Below the pieces are notes generated by a model. That model had not been told where the DNA came from. It saw only the letters and a program-made list of their open reading frames with translations, and made no database searches. Positions 1 through 7,397 of a stretch of DNA of 25,320 nucleotides are shown here, piece by piece (position 1 is the stretch's first letter; each line of letters starts with the position of its first letter). The stretch is from an uncultured Propionibacteriaceae bacterium (GTDB taxonomy: Bacteria; Actinomycetota; Actinomycetes; Propionibacteriales; Propionibacteriaceae), in assembly GCA_937926975.1 (NCBI GenBank), contig CALBCJ010000016.1, positions 1 to 25,320 of the forward strand, written 5' to 3'. The position numbers and the translations under genes were made by a program.

Positions 1-54
1 GGTTATAGCGAAGCGGCCGAGCCGCGGCGGAGGCCGCGGCGATCAAGCACAGCC
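1..54 (-). repeat. Interspersed hairpin repeat, copy A
   Basis: Read on the minus strand, this stretch matches 15212-15264 over about 53 bases. The terminal 23 bases (1-23 here) are identical to 15242-15264 in inverted orientation. The middle forms a perfect 8-bp stem (21-28 with 33-40) closed by a CTCC loop. The second copy has a different stem sequence that still pairs perfectly, so the fold seems to be what is conserved. It lies just upstream of the TetR promoter. The element may extend left of the window. It could be a REP/BIME-like palindromic unit or a terminator of a gene outside the window; no transposase is nearby. Confidence 0.75.
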
Positions 55-57
55 GAC

Positions 58-93
58 TTGAACGAGTGAGCGCTCACTCACTACTCTGGCCGG
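58..93 (+). promoter_or_regulatory. Promoter of the TetR-ABC exporter operon, probably leaderless
   Basis: A -35 like TTGAAC (58-63), an 18-bp spacer and a -10 TACTCT (82-87) sit upstream of the GTG at 94. The -10 ends only 6 nt before the start codon and no Shine-Dalgarno is present, so transcription would begin at or next to the GTG. Leaderless starts of this geometry are common in actinobacteria. Confidence 0.6.
64..79. promoter_or_regulatory. Palindromic operator for the adjacent TetR repressor
   Basis: GAGTGAGCGCTCACTC is a perfect 16-bp inverted repeat that fills the spacer between the -35 and -10 boxes. A TetR-family dimer bound here would block RNA polymerase. The regulator gene begins 14 bp downstream, so autorepression of the whole operon is the simplest reading. 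Confidence 0.75.
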
Positions 94-693
94 GTGAACC
101 GAGCCCGTCCACTGGCGCCTGACGAGCGGCGCCGCCACATCATCGACGCGACCACACCGCTCGTGCTGGAGCACGGCGCCGCCGTCTCCACCCGCCAGAT
201 CGCCGAGGCCTGTGGCCTGGCCGAGGGCACCTTGTTCCGGGCCTTCGAGAGCAAGGACGCGATTGTCGCGGCGGTCTGCCAGAGCGTCTTCGACCCGTCG
301 CCGGTGGTCGCCGAGCTCGACGCGATCGACCGTGACCTGCCCCTGGCCGAGCGTGCCGCCCGTACGGTCGCCGCTACCCGGGCCGCCTCGGACCGGGTCC
401 GGGAGCTGCTGTTCGCCTTCCACTCCGGCCGGATGGGCAAGCAGCCCCGCGACCACCAGCGGCACATGAGCCTCATGAGGCAGCGCCAGGTCGACCTCGC
501 CGAGGCCGTCGGCCGGGTCCTGGCGCCCGACGCGGACCGGCTCCAGGTTCCTCTCGCGACCGCCTCTCACTACCTGCTGCTGCTGGTCCAGGCGGCATCC
601 ATGAACCCGGGTGACCCCTTCGACAACGACACCCTGGCTCTTCTGCTCAACCACGGCATCTGCCGCTCACCCGAGGACCCCGATGTTCAGTAA
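94..693 (+). CDS. TetR-family transcriptional repressor
   Basis: This is a cytoplasmic DNA-binding repressor of 199 residues, the normal length for the family. The N-terminal helix-turn-helix spans about residues 32-52 (TRQIAEACGLAEGTLFRAF), followed by the usual lysine-containing helix. The C-terminal helical region should bind a ligand and mediate dimerisation. The GTG start is chosen because a -10 box lies 6 nt upstream and the protein begins at the usual distance from the HTH. The end overlaps the start of the first exporter gene by 11 bp, so the three genes are almost certainly co-transcribed. The perfect palindrome in its promoter is the likely binding site. The inferred role is control of the ABC exporter in response to a toxic substrate; the ligand cannot be read from the sequence. 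Confidence 0.92.
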   Translation: MNRARPLAPDERRRHIIDATTPLVLEHGAAVSTRQIAEACGLAEGTLFRAFESKDAIVAAVCQSVFDPSPVVAELDAIDRDLPLAERAARTVAATRAASDRVRELLFAFHSGRMGKQPRDHQRHMSLMRQRQVDLAEAVGRVLAPDADRLQVPLATASHYLLLLVQAASMNPGDPFDNDTLALLLNHGICRSPEDPDVQ

Positions 694-2431
694 GCCCCTC
701 ACCCGACTGCTGCGGCGCGGCCTGCGCCCGTACGCGGGGCAGCTCGCGACCGTCGTGCTGCTCCAGCTCTTCGCCGCCCTCGCCAGCCTGGAGCTGCCCA
801 CCCTCAACGCCCAGATCATCGACAACGGCGTGGCCAAGGGCGACACCGGCTACATCTGGAGCCACGGCGCGCTGATGCTGGCGGTCAGCCTGGTGCAGGT
901 GCTGGCCCAGGTGTCCGCGGTCTTCTTCGGGGCCCGGGTCGCGATGTCGTTCGGCCGCGACACCCGGGCCGCGGTCTTCGAGCAGACCCTCTCCTTCTCC
1001 ACCCGTGAGGTGAACCACTTCGGCGCCCCGTCGCTGATTACCCGCTCCACCAACGACGTGCAGCAGGTTCAGATGCTGGTGCTGATGACCTGCATCATGA
1101 TCCTCGGCGCCCCCATCACCATGGTCGGCGGCGTCATCATGGCGCTGCGGACCGACCTCGCCATGAGCTGGACCATCCTGGTCGCGGTCGTCGTGATGGG
1201 CATCCTGGTCGCCCTCCTGATCGCCACCATGAGCCCGCTGTTCGCCCTGATGCAGAAGCGGATCGACACCATCAACCGGGTGCTGCGCGAGCAGATCAGC
1301 GGAATCCGGGTGATCCGGGCCTTCGTCCGCGAGCCGTACGAGCGGGAGCGCTTCTCCACCGCCAACCAGGACGTCACCACCACCGCCCTCAAGGTCGGCC
1401 GGCTGATGGCGACCATGTTCCCGGTCGTGATGCTGGTCATGAACCTCTCCGTGGTCGCGGTGCTCTGGGTCGGGGCCAGCCAGATCGACGCCGGCCAGAT
1501 CGAGGTCGGCCAGCTGACCGCCTTTACCACGTACCTGATGCAGATCCTGATGAGCGTGATGATGGCGACGATGATGCTGGTCATGGTGCCGCGGGCCGCG
1601 GTCTGTGCCGAGAGGGTCATGGAGGTCCTCGACACCGAGTCCTCGGTCCGCCCGCCGGCCCGGCCGGTGAGCCAGGTCCGCAGCCACGGCGAGGTCCGCT
1701 TCGACCAGGTCGGCTTCACCTACCCCGGCGCCGAGAGCCCCGTCCTGTCCGGGCTGACCTTCGAGATCCGCCCCGGCCAGACCACCGCGGTGATCGGCGC
1801 CACCGGGTCGGGCAAGTCGACCCTGGTCAACCTGATCCCGCGGCTCTTCGACGCCACCTGCGGCACGGTCAGCGTCGACGGCGTCAACGTCCAGGACCTC
1901 GACCCCGACCTGCTGTGGCGCCAGGTCGGCCTGGTCCCGCAGCGCCCGTACCTGTTCAGCGGGACGGTCGCCAGCAACCTGCGCTTCGGGGCCCCGGACG
2001 CGACCGACGAGCAGCTGTGGGAGGCGCTGCGTACGGCGCAGGCGGCCGACTTCGTCGCCGCGATGCCTGGCCAGCTCGACGCTCCCATCGCCCAGGGCGG
2101 CAGCAACGTCTCCGGCGGCCAGCGCCAGCGCCTCGCGATCGCCCGGGCCCTGGTGAAGCAGCCCGACATCTACGTCTTCGACGACTCGTTCTCGGCGCTC
2201 GACGTTGCAACCGACGCCCGGCTGCGGGCCGCGCTGGCCAGCCAGACCCAGGGGGCAGCGGTGCTGGTGGTGGCCCAGCGGGTCGCCACCATCCGCAGCG
2301 CCGACGAGATCATCGTCCTCGACGACGGGAAGGTCGTGGGCCGCGGCAGCCACGAGCAGCTCCTGGCCGAGTGCCCCACGTACGTCGAGATCGTCGACTC
2401 CCAGCTCAGCGCCGAGGAGGCCGCAGCATGA
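683..2431 (+). CDS. Heterodimeric ABC exporter, subunit with degenerate ATP site
   Basis: This is a half-transporter of 582 residues with an N-terminal six-helix membrane domain (about residues 15-310) and a C-terminal ATPase domain. Walker A is GATGSGKST (Lys378) and the signature is VSGGQRQR, which is intact. The Walker B is FDD (Asp500-Asp501), so the catalytic Glu is replaced by Asp, and the switch His is Gln532. These are the marks of the degenerate-site partner in heterodimeric exporters such as TM287/288 and LmrCD. The start is placed at the ATG at 683, not at an in-frame ATG at 611, because GAGGA lies 5 nt upstream and the preceding residues are a read-through of the TetR gene in another frame. 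The stop overlaps the next start as ATGA, implying translational coupling to its partner. The substrate is unknown, probably a drug or lipid. Confidence 0.93.
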   Translation: MFSKPLTRLLRRGLRPYAGQLATVVLLQLFAALASLELPTLNAQIIDNGVAKGDTGYIWSHGALMLAVSLVQVLAQVSAVFFGARVAMSFGRDTRAAVFEQTLSFSTREVNHFGAPSLITRSTNDVQQVQMLVLMTCIMILGAPITMVGGVIMALRTDLAMSWTILVAVVVMGILVALLIATMSPLFALMQKRIDTINRVLREQISGIRVIRAFVREPYERERFSTANQDVTTTALKVGRLMATMFPVVMLVMNLSVVAVLWVGASQIDAGQIEVGQLTAFTTYLMQILMSVMMATMMLVMVPRAAVCAERVMEVLDTESSVRPPARPVSQVRSHGEVRFDQVGFTYPGAESPVLSGLTFEIRPGQTTAVIGATGSGKSTLVNLIPRLFDATCGTVSVDGVNVQDLDPDLLWRQVGLVPQRPYLFSGTVASNLRFGAPDATDEQLWEALRTAQAADFVAAMPGQLDAPIAQGGSNVSGGQRQRLAIARALVKQPDIYVFDDSFSALDVATDARLRAALASQTQGAAVLVVAQRVATIRSADEIIVLDDGKVVGRGSHEQLLAECPTYVEIVDSQLSAEEAAA

Positions 2432-4422
2432 CCCAGACCACAGCGCCGGCGAAGGCGAACCAGCGCCCGAAGTACGGCCCGTCACAGTCGCAGCCCGGAC
2501 CTGGTGGGCCGGTGGGCGGCAGCGGGGAGAGGGCGGTCAGCTTCGGCCCCTCACTGAAGCGGCTGCTGTCGTTCCTGCGCCCGCAGCGGGTCCTGGTGAC
2601 CCTGGTGGTCGTGGTCGCCGTGGCCGGGGTCGGGTTCAACGTCCTCGGCCCGAAGCTGATCGGGCGCGCCACCGACGTGATCTTCGCCGGGGTGGTGGGC
2701 CGGATGCTGCCCGCCGGCGCCAGCGTGGAGCAGGTGGTGGCCCAGATGCGGGCCGCCGGGCAGGACCGGATGGCCGACCTGGTCGCCAGCATGGATATGG
2801 TGCCTGGCCAGGGGATTCAGTTCGACCAGGTCGGCTTCTGGCTGGGGCTGGCGGTCGGCACGTACCTGCTGGGCGCGCTGCTGATGTGGCTCAACGGGTG
2901 GATCCTCAACGCCGTGGTGCAGCGGACGGTCTTCGAGATGCGCCGCCTGGTGGCCGCGAAGATGGAGCGGCTGCCGCTGTCGTACTTCGACCAGCAGCCC
3001 CGCGGGGAGCTGCTGAGCCGGGTCACCAACGACATCGACAACGTCTCCCAGACCCTGCAGCAGACCTTGTCGCAGCTGCTGACGGCGCTGCTCACGGTGG
3101 TCGGGGTGCTGCTCATGATGCTGTGGGTGTCGCCGCTGCTGACCCTGATCGCCCTGGTCGCGATCCCGGTCTCGATCGGGCTGGTCACGGTCATCGGCCG
3201 GCAGTCCCAGAAGCGGTTCGCCGCGATGTGGCGCCACACCGGCGAGCTCAACGGCCAGATCGAGGAGGCCTTCACCGGTCACGCCCTGGTCAAGGTCTTC
3301 GGCCGCCGGCAGGAGGTGGTGCGGGACTTCCGGGCCAAGAACGCCGAGCTGTACGGGGCGGCCTTCGGCGCCCAGTTCATCAGCGGGATCATCATGCCGT
3401 TGATGTTCTTCGTCGGGAACCTCTCGTACGTGCTGGTCGCCGTCGCCGGCGGGCTCCGGGTCGCGCACGGGCAGATGAGCCTCGGCGACGTCCAGGCCTT
3501 CATCCAGTACTCGCGGCAGTTCACCCAGCCGCTGACCCAGGTCGCCTCGATGACGAACCTGCTGCAGTCGGGCGTGGCCTCGGCGGAGCGGGTCTTCGAG
3601 GTGCTCGACGCCGAGGAGATGAGCGCCGAGGCGGCCGGTACGGTCAGCGAGCCGGTGCGCGGCGCGGTCCGCTTCGAGCAGGTCGACTTCTCGTACGGGC
3701 CAAAGCCCCTGATCACCGGGCTGAACCTCGATGTGCAGCCGGGGCAGACGATCGCCATCGTCGGGCCGACCGGGGCCGGCAAGACCACCCTGGTCAACCT
3801 GCTGATGCGGTTCTACGAGCTGGACGGCGGGCGGATCCTGCTCGACGGGGTCGACATCGCCTCGGTGCCGCGGGCCGACCTGCGCGAGAACCTCGGGATG
3901 GTGCTGCAGGACACCTGGCTGTTCCACGGCACGATCCGCGAGAACATCGCGTACGGGCGCCCCGGCGCTAGCGAGGCCGAGATCCACGCGGCTGCGGAGG
4001 CCACGTACGTGGACCGCTTCGTGCACTCGCTGCCTGACGGGTACGACACCGTGATCGACGAGGAGGGCAGCAACATCTCGGTCGGCGAGAAGCAGCTGGT
4101 GACGATCGCCCGGGCCTTCCTGGCCGACCCGTCGCTGCTGATCCTGGACGAGGCGACCAGCTCGGTCGACACCCGGACCGAGGTCCTGGTGCAGCGGGCG
4201 ATGGGGGCGCTGCGGCAGGGGCGGACCAGCTTCGTGATCGCGCACCGGCTGTCAACGATCCGCGACGCGGACGTGATCCTGGTGATGGAGCACGGCCAGA
4301 TCGTGGAGCAGGGCAGTCACCACGACCTGCTGCTGCGCCGGGGGCACTACTGGGACCTGTACCAGGCGCAGTTCGCGGGCCCGGTCGAGGGTCCCAGCCC
4401 TCAGGAGCCCAGCCCCAGGTGA
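2428..4422 (+). CDS. Heterodimeric ABC exporter, catalytic subunit
   Basis: This is the second half-transporter, 664 residues. A hydrophilic Gln/Pro/Gly-rich stretch of about 45 residues precedes the membrane domain, and the ATPase domain is C-terminal. Walker A is GPTGAGKTT (Lys452), Walker B is LILDEATS with catalytic Glu575, and the switch is His606, all canonical. Its signature is SVGEKQ (551-556) instead of SGGQ. In the heterodimer this altered signature would face the degenerate Walker motifs of the upstream subunit, leaving one active and one inactive ATP site, which matches known asymmetric exporters. A perfect GAGGAGG lies 7 nt before the ATG. The membrane domain carries an extra segment between the first two helices (about residues 90-135). 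The partner is the gene immediately upstream; the pair should act in the cytoplasmic membrane. Confidence 0.93.
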   Translation: MTQTTAPAKANQRPKYGPSQSQPGPGGPVGGSGERAVSFGPSLKRLLSFLRPQRVLVTLVVVVAVAGVGFNVLGPKLIGRATDVIFAGVVGRMLPAGASVEQVVAQMRAAGQDRMADLVASMDMVPGQGIQFDQVGFWLGLAVGTYLLGALLMWLNGWILNAVVQRTVFEMRRLVAAKMERLPLSYFDQQPRGELLSRVTNDIDNVSQTLQQTLSQLLTALLTVVGVLLMMLWVSPLLTLIALVAIPVSIGLVTVIGRQSQKRFAAMWRHTGELNGQIEEAFTGHALVKVFGRRQEVVRDFRAKNAELYGAAFGAQFISGIIMPLMFFVGNLSYVLVAVAGGLRVAHGQMSLGDVQAFIQYSRQFTQPLTQVASMTNLLQSGVASAERVFEVLDAEEMSAEAAGTVSEPVRGAVRFEQVDFSYGPKPLITGLNLDVQPGQTIAIVGPTGAGKTTLVNLLMRFYELDGGRILLDGVDIASVPRADLRENLGMVLQDTWLFHGTIRENIAYGRPGASEAEIHAAAEATYVDRFVHSLPDGYDTVIDEEGSNISVGEKQLVTIARAFLADPSLLILDEATSSVDTRTEVLVQRAMGALRQGRTSFVIAHRLSTIRDADVILVMEHGQIVEQGSHHDLLLRRGHYWDLYQAQFAGPVEGPSPQEPSPR

Positions 4423-4503
4423 CCCGCGAGCTGGGGTCGGGCGGTCGGGGTCGGCGTACAGGCCCCGGTCAGTCACCAGGTGACCCGCGAGCTGGGGTCG
4501 GGC
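4415..4503. repeat. 28-bp direct duplication across the exporter stop codon
   Basis: Positions 4415-4442 and 4476-4503 are identical over 28 bases, beginning CCAGGTGACCCGCGAGC, with a 61-bp offset. The first copy contains the TGA stop of the ABC gene; the second is entirely intergenic. A short tandem duplication is the simplest explanation. No open reading frame or obvious fold explains it. Confidence 0.85.
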
Positions 4504-4526
4504 TGGGGGAGCGGGGTGGGCCCCGG

Positions 4527-4553
4527 TTGTCCACAGGGGCCTGGTTGTCCCCA
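4527..4553 (+). promoter_or_regulatory. Two DnaA-box-like sequences upstream of membrane gene
   Basis: TTGTCCACA at 4527-4535 is the actinobacterial DnaA-box consensus, and TTGTCCCCA at 4545-4553 differs from it at one base. They are in the same orientation, 18 bp apart, and lie 40-70 bp upstream of the predicted promoter. Two boxes do not make an origin; DnaA acting as a regulator or titration site is possible, and chance in a GC-rich spacer cannot be excluded. Confidence 0.35.
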
Positions 4554-4593
4554 GGCGGGCGCCTCCTCGCTGCGGACGGACCTCACGGCCACT

Positions 4594-4606
4594 TAACCTT
4601 GAGCGC
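4594..4606 (+). promoter_or_regulatory. -10 box for leaderless start of membrane gene
   Basis: TAACCT (4594-4599) lies exactly 7 nt before the ATG at 4607, with no ribosome-binding site between them. No convincing -35 is seen. The geometry matches other starts in this window. Confidence 0.45.
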
Positions 4607-5887
4607 ATGAGCTCCACAACTGACGTCCATGTGCCCCCCAGCCCGATGGGCTTGGGTCAGGTGCTCTCGCTCACCTTTGCTATCTTCCGGCGGCGGCTGG
4701 GCCTCTTCCTCGGGCTGGCGGCGCTGCCGACGGGGGTCGCCCTCGGGCTCGGCCTGCTGCTCGGCGCTGTCACGTTCGGAGTCGCCGGGAGCCGGTCACC
4801 GGTCGAGGCGCTCGGCACAGTTCTGCTGATGGTGGGCGGCGGAGTGCTCGTGATCACGGTCGTGGTCGCCGTGCTTCAGGTGTACGTGCAGGGGCTGATG
4901 GCCACGGCGACCCGGGAGACGATGGAGCACCGCTACCCGTCGTTCGCCGAGCTGCGGCAGGCGGGGTCGGGCTTTCTGGGGCGCTTCCTCCCGGTGTACC
5001 TGCTGCTCGGCCTGGCCGCGGCGCTGCTGGTCAGCCTCAGCGCCCTGCCGGGTGTCCTGGCGACCATGTCCTTCTTCAGGGCCGTGGTCGCCGGCCCGTA
5101 CCGTACGCCGGAAGGACTGGTCAGGCAGCTCGGCGGCGGGCTGCTGCTGTCGGCGCTGCTGATGCTGGTGGCCTACCTCGTGATCGCGCTGGTTGGGGTC
5201 AAGCTGGCCTTCATGGTCCCGGTCGCTGCTTGTGAGGGGCTGGGTGGGACCGCGATCCTGAAGCGGTCCTGGGAGCTGACCCGCAACGCGTTCTGGCAGA
5301 CCCTCGGCTACCTTCTGCTGCTGGGTGTGATCTTCGGCGCCGTCAGGTCTGTCCTCTCGCTCCTCTCGCAGGGGGCGTCGGGGATGAGCAGCATGGGGAG
5401 CAGCGGCAGCAGTGACCCGATGGCGACCCTGCTCCCGGTGCTCTCGGTCACCGGCATCATCTCGGCTCTGTCACTGGCGGTGACGCTGATCGAGGTGCCC
5501 GTGATGACGATCTACATCACGACGATGTACGTCGACCGGGTCCGGTGCCAGGCGCTGCCCGGGCCCGGGTTCTACACCGCCAGGCCGGCCTCCCCGCAGC
5601 CTGGGTACGGGCCTCAGCCCGGTCAGCCTGGGTACGGCGGCCCCGGCCAGTACGGCGCTCAGCCTGGTCAGCCGGGGTACGGGTCTCAGCCTGGTCAGTA
5701 CGGGTCTGGGCCTCAGCCTGGCTCGTACGGGTCTGGGCCTCAGCCTGGCCAGCCTGGCCAGTACGGGCCGGGTGCGTACGGGTCTCAGGGTCACCCAGGG
5801 TACGGGTCTCAGCCGGGCTACCCCCAGCCGCCGGGCGGCCCTCACAGCGGGCCGAGCGCTGGCCCGTGGCCGCCGTCAGGCACCTAG
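4607..5887 (+). CDS. Polytopic membrane protein with Gly/Pro/Gln/Tyr repeat tail
   Basis: This is a 426-residue integral membrane protein. The first roughly 310 residues hold about six hydrophobic segments (near residues 25-50, 70-95, 125-150, 180-215, 230-255 and 270-310), in the style of the membrane domain found beside glycerophosphodiester phosphodiesterases (GPDPase_memb type). No phosphodiesterase domain is present. The segment VPVAACEGLGGTAILKRSWELT, a charged loop after a helix, is typical of that group. The last about 105 residues are a low-complexity cytoplasmic or external tail of repeated QPGYG/GSGPQPG units. The function is unknown; actinobacteria have several such proteins with PGQ-rich tails. 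The gene stands alone, read from a probable leaderless promoter, with dihydroorotase 75 bp downstream. The family assignment is moderate; the membrane location is confident. Confidence 0.8.
   Translation: MSSTTDVHVPPSPMGLGQVLSLTFAIFRRRLGLFLGLAALPTGVALGLGLLLGAVTFGVAGSRSPVEALGTVLLMVGGGVLVITVVVAVLQVYVQGLMATATRETMEHRYPSFAELRQAGSGFLGRFLPVYLLLGLAAALLVSLSALPGVLATMSFFRAVVAGPYRTPEGLVRQLGGGLLLSALLMLVAYLVIALVGVKLAFMVPVAACEGLGGTAILKRSWELTRNAFWQTLGYLLLLGVIFGAVRSVLSLLSQGASGMSSMGSSGSSDPMATLLPVLSVTGIISALSLAVTLIEVPVMTIYITTMYVDRVRCQALPGPGFYTARPASPQPGYGPQPGQPGYGGPGQYGAQPGQPGYGSQPGQYGSGPQPGSYGSGPQPGQPGQYGPGAYGSQGHPGYGSQPGYPQPPGGPHSGPSAGPWPPSGT
5595..5835 (+). repeat. Degenerate in-frame repeat encoding PGYG/QPG tail
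   Basis: The 3' end of the membrane-protein gene is built of short imperfect repeats such as TACGGGTCTGGGCCTCAGCC, with near-identical copies around 5700 and 5728. At the protein level the unit is about 8-10 residues, (Q)PGQ-YGSGP. DNA-level similarity suggests slippage or unequal crossing-over and hence likely length variation among strains. Confidence 0.75.
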
Positions 5888-5962
5888 GCCCGCGCCCCCA
5901 GGCACCCGCCGGGCTCGTGACCTGCTCGGCGCCACCAGCTGCGCCCGTGGTTGAGTAGGGCC

Positions 5963-7231
5963 ATGACGCTGCTGGTGGGGGTGGATGTCCTGGGCCAGGG
6001 CCCTCGGGACCTGGCGATCCGCGACTCCGTGCTGGTGGACCCGGCCCAGGCCGGGGACTGGAACCGGGTGGACGGCGCCGGGCTGGTCGCCCTGCCCGGC
6101 CTGGTCGACCCGCACACCCACCTGCGTGATCCCGGCACCGGTGAGTCCGAGACCATCGAGAGCGGCTCGCGCGCTGCCGTACGCGGCGGGTACACCGCGG
6201 TCTGCGCCATGCCGAACACCACCCCGGTCGCCGACACCGCCGAGGTCTGCGCGTACGAGCGGCGCCGTGGCGAGGAGGTCGGTCTGGTCGACGTGGTCCC
6301 GATCGGGGCCGTCACCCGTGGTCAGCGTGGTGAGGAGCTCGCCGACATCGCCGCCATGGGGGCGGCCGGGGTCCGGGTGTTCTCCGACGACGGCTTCTGC
6401 GTGGCCCGCTCCGACCTGATGCGTGACGCGCTGCTCGCGGTCCGTGACCTCGGCGGCCTGGTCGCCCAGCACGCCCAGGACCCGCTGCTCAGCGCCGGCG
6501 CCCAGGTCGACGCCGAGGTTGCCGAGCGGCTCGGGCTGCCAGGCTGGCCGGGGATGGCCGAGACCGTCATCGTGGCCCGCGACGCGGTCATGGCCGCCGA
6601 GCTGGGGTCGCGGGTCCACGTCTGCCACGCCTCCACCGCCCAGACCGTCGCCGTGCTGCGCTGGGCGAAGGCCGAGGGCTACCCGGTGACCGCCGAGGCG
6701 ACCCCGCACCACCTCTCGCTCGACCACCACTACGCCGAGACCGGCGACCCGGTCTTCAAGGTCAACCCGCCGCTGCGGTCCGAGGCCGACGTACGCGCGG
6801 TGCAGGACGCTCTGGTCGACGGCACCCTCGACGTGGTCGGCACCGACCACGCGCCGCACCCGCCGGCCGCGAAGCAGACCGGCTGGTGCGAGGCGGCGAA
6901 CGGGATGCTGGGCCTGGAGACCGCCCTGGCGGTGGTGGCCGAGAAGCTGGTCTGCACCGGGCGGATGTCGTGGGCCGACCTGGCCGACCGGATGTCGTAC
7001 GCCCCGGCCCGGCTGGCCGGCCTCACCGGGCACGGCCCGTCGCTGGAGCCGGGGTCGGTGGCGAGCCTGTGCCTGGTGGACCCGAACCGCCCCTGGCAGG
7101 TCTCCAGCGCCGAGCTGGCCAGCACCGCCCGCAACAACCCGTACCACGGTCGCACGTACCGGGCCCGGGTCGTGGCGACCGTGCTGCGGGGCCGGGTCAC
7201 CTACGACCTGGACGGCCGCTTCCCGAGCTGA
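5963..7231 (+). CDS. pyrC: Dihydroorotase
   Basis: This enzyme converts N-carbamoyl-aspartate to dihydroorotate, the third step of pyrimidine synthesis, in the cytoplasm. The 422-residue protein is a class I amidohydrolase TIM barrel. The metal site is readable: DPHTHLRD with His51 and His53, the FSDDG stretch (Asp142-143), His170, His222 in CHAST, and catalytic Asp295 in GTDHAPH. MPNTTP near residue 83 is also typical. The ATG at 5963 is preferred over an in-frame TTG at 5951 because the protein then begins directly at the first beta strand; neither has a good Shine-Dalgarno. The gene is normally found in a pyr operon with aspartate carbamoyltransferase; here no other pyr gene is present, so it is either detached or the operon has been rearranged. 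Confidence 0.93.
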   Translation: MTLLVGVDVLGQGPRDLAIRDSVLVDPAQAGDWNRVDGAGLVALPGLVDPHTHLRDPGTGESETIESGSRAAVRGGYTAVCAMPNTTPVADTAEVCAYERRRGEEVGLVDVVPIGAVTRGQRGEELADIAAMGAAGVRVFSDDGFCVARSDLMRDALLAVRDLGGLVAQHAQDPLLSAGAQVDAEVAERLGLPGWPGMAETVIVARDAVMAAELGSRVHVCHASTAQTVAVLRWAKAEGYPVTAEATPHHLSLDHHYAETGDPVFKVNPPLRSEADVRAVQDALVDGTLDVVGTDHAPHPPAAKQTGWCEAANGMLGLETALAVVAEKLVCTGRMSWADLADRMSYAPARLAGLTGHGPSLEPGSVASLCLVDPNRPWQVSSAELASTARNNPYHGRTYRARVVATVLRGRVTYDLDGRFPS

Positions 7232-7245
7232 GCCGGCGACCCGGC

Positions 7246-7310
7246 CCTGCGAGAGCAACTCGCGCAGGTGGGCTGCGCGTCCCACGAGAGCAGGAGGTGG
7301 GCGCACGCCC
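7246..7310 (+). terminator. Cluster of hairpins after pyrC
   Basis: Fifteen bases after the pyrC stop, CCTGCGAG (7246-7253) pairs with CTCGC/CAGG (7259-7268, one bulged G) around an AGCAA loop. Two weaker hairpins follow (7268-7272 with 7281-7285, and 7299-7303 with 7306-7310). There is no U-tract, so this is a terminator-like structure of the GC-rich type rather than a classical intrinsic terminator. Confidence 0.5.
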
Positions 7311-7384
7311 CGCGGTGCTCGGCCCCGGCTGCGCCTCGACGCCCTATACCACACCGGGCACGGCTGCGGGTACCCCCGGCGTAG

Positions 7385-7397
7385 TACGGTCTCCCGC
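7385..7397 (+). promoter_or_regulatory. -10 box for leaderless cydA transcript
   Basis: TACGGT (7385-7390) ends 7 nt before the cydA ATG, and no Shine-Dalgarno lies in between. The same hexamer and nearly the same spacing occur before the thiamine-binding protein gene at 22330. No Rex-like operator was recognised. Confidence 0.5.

Noticed and set aside
647..2485. A 612-codon minus-strand open frame opposite the first ABC gene
   Set aside because: It is a shadow of strong third-position GC bias; its translation is Asp/His/Gly/Arg-rich and shows no domain, while the plus strand encodes a complete ABC subunit.
2551..4245. Long minus-strand open frame opposite the second ABC gene
   Set aside because: Same GC-bias artefact, with low-complexity composition and no start signal; the plus-strand ABC gene explains the region.
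4527..4553. Replication origin
   Set aside because: Only two DnaA-like boxes, no AT-rich unwinding region, and no dnaA or dnaN gene nearby.
5471..5845. Minus-strand Arg/Leu/Pro-rich repeat protein
   Set aside because: It is the reverse reading of the PGYG/QPG repeat tail of the membrane protein.
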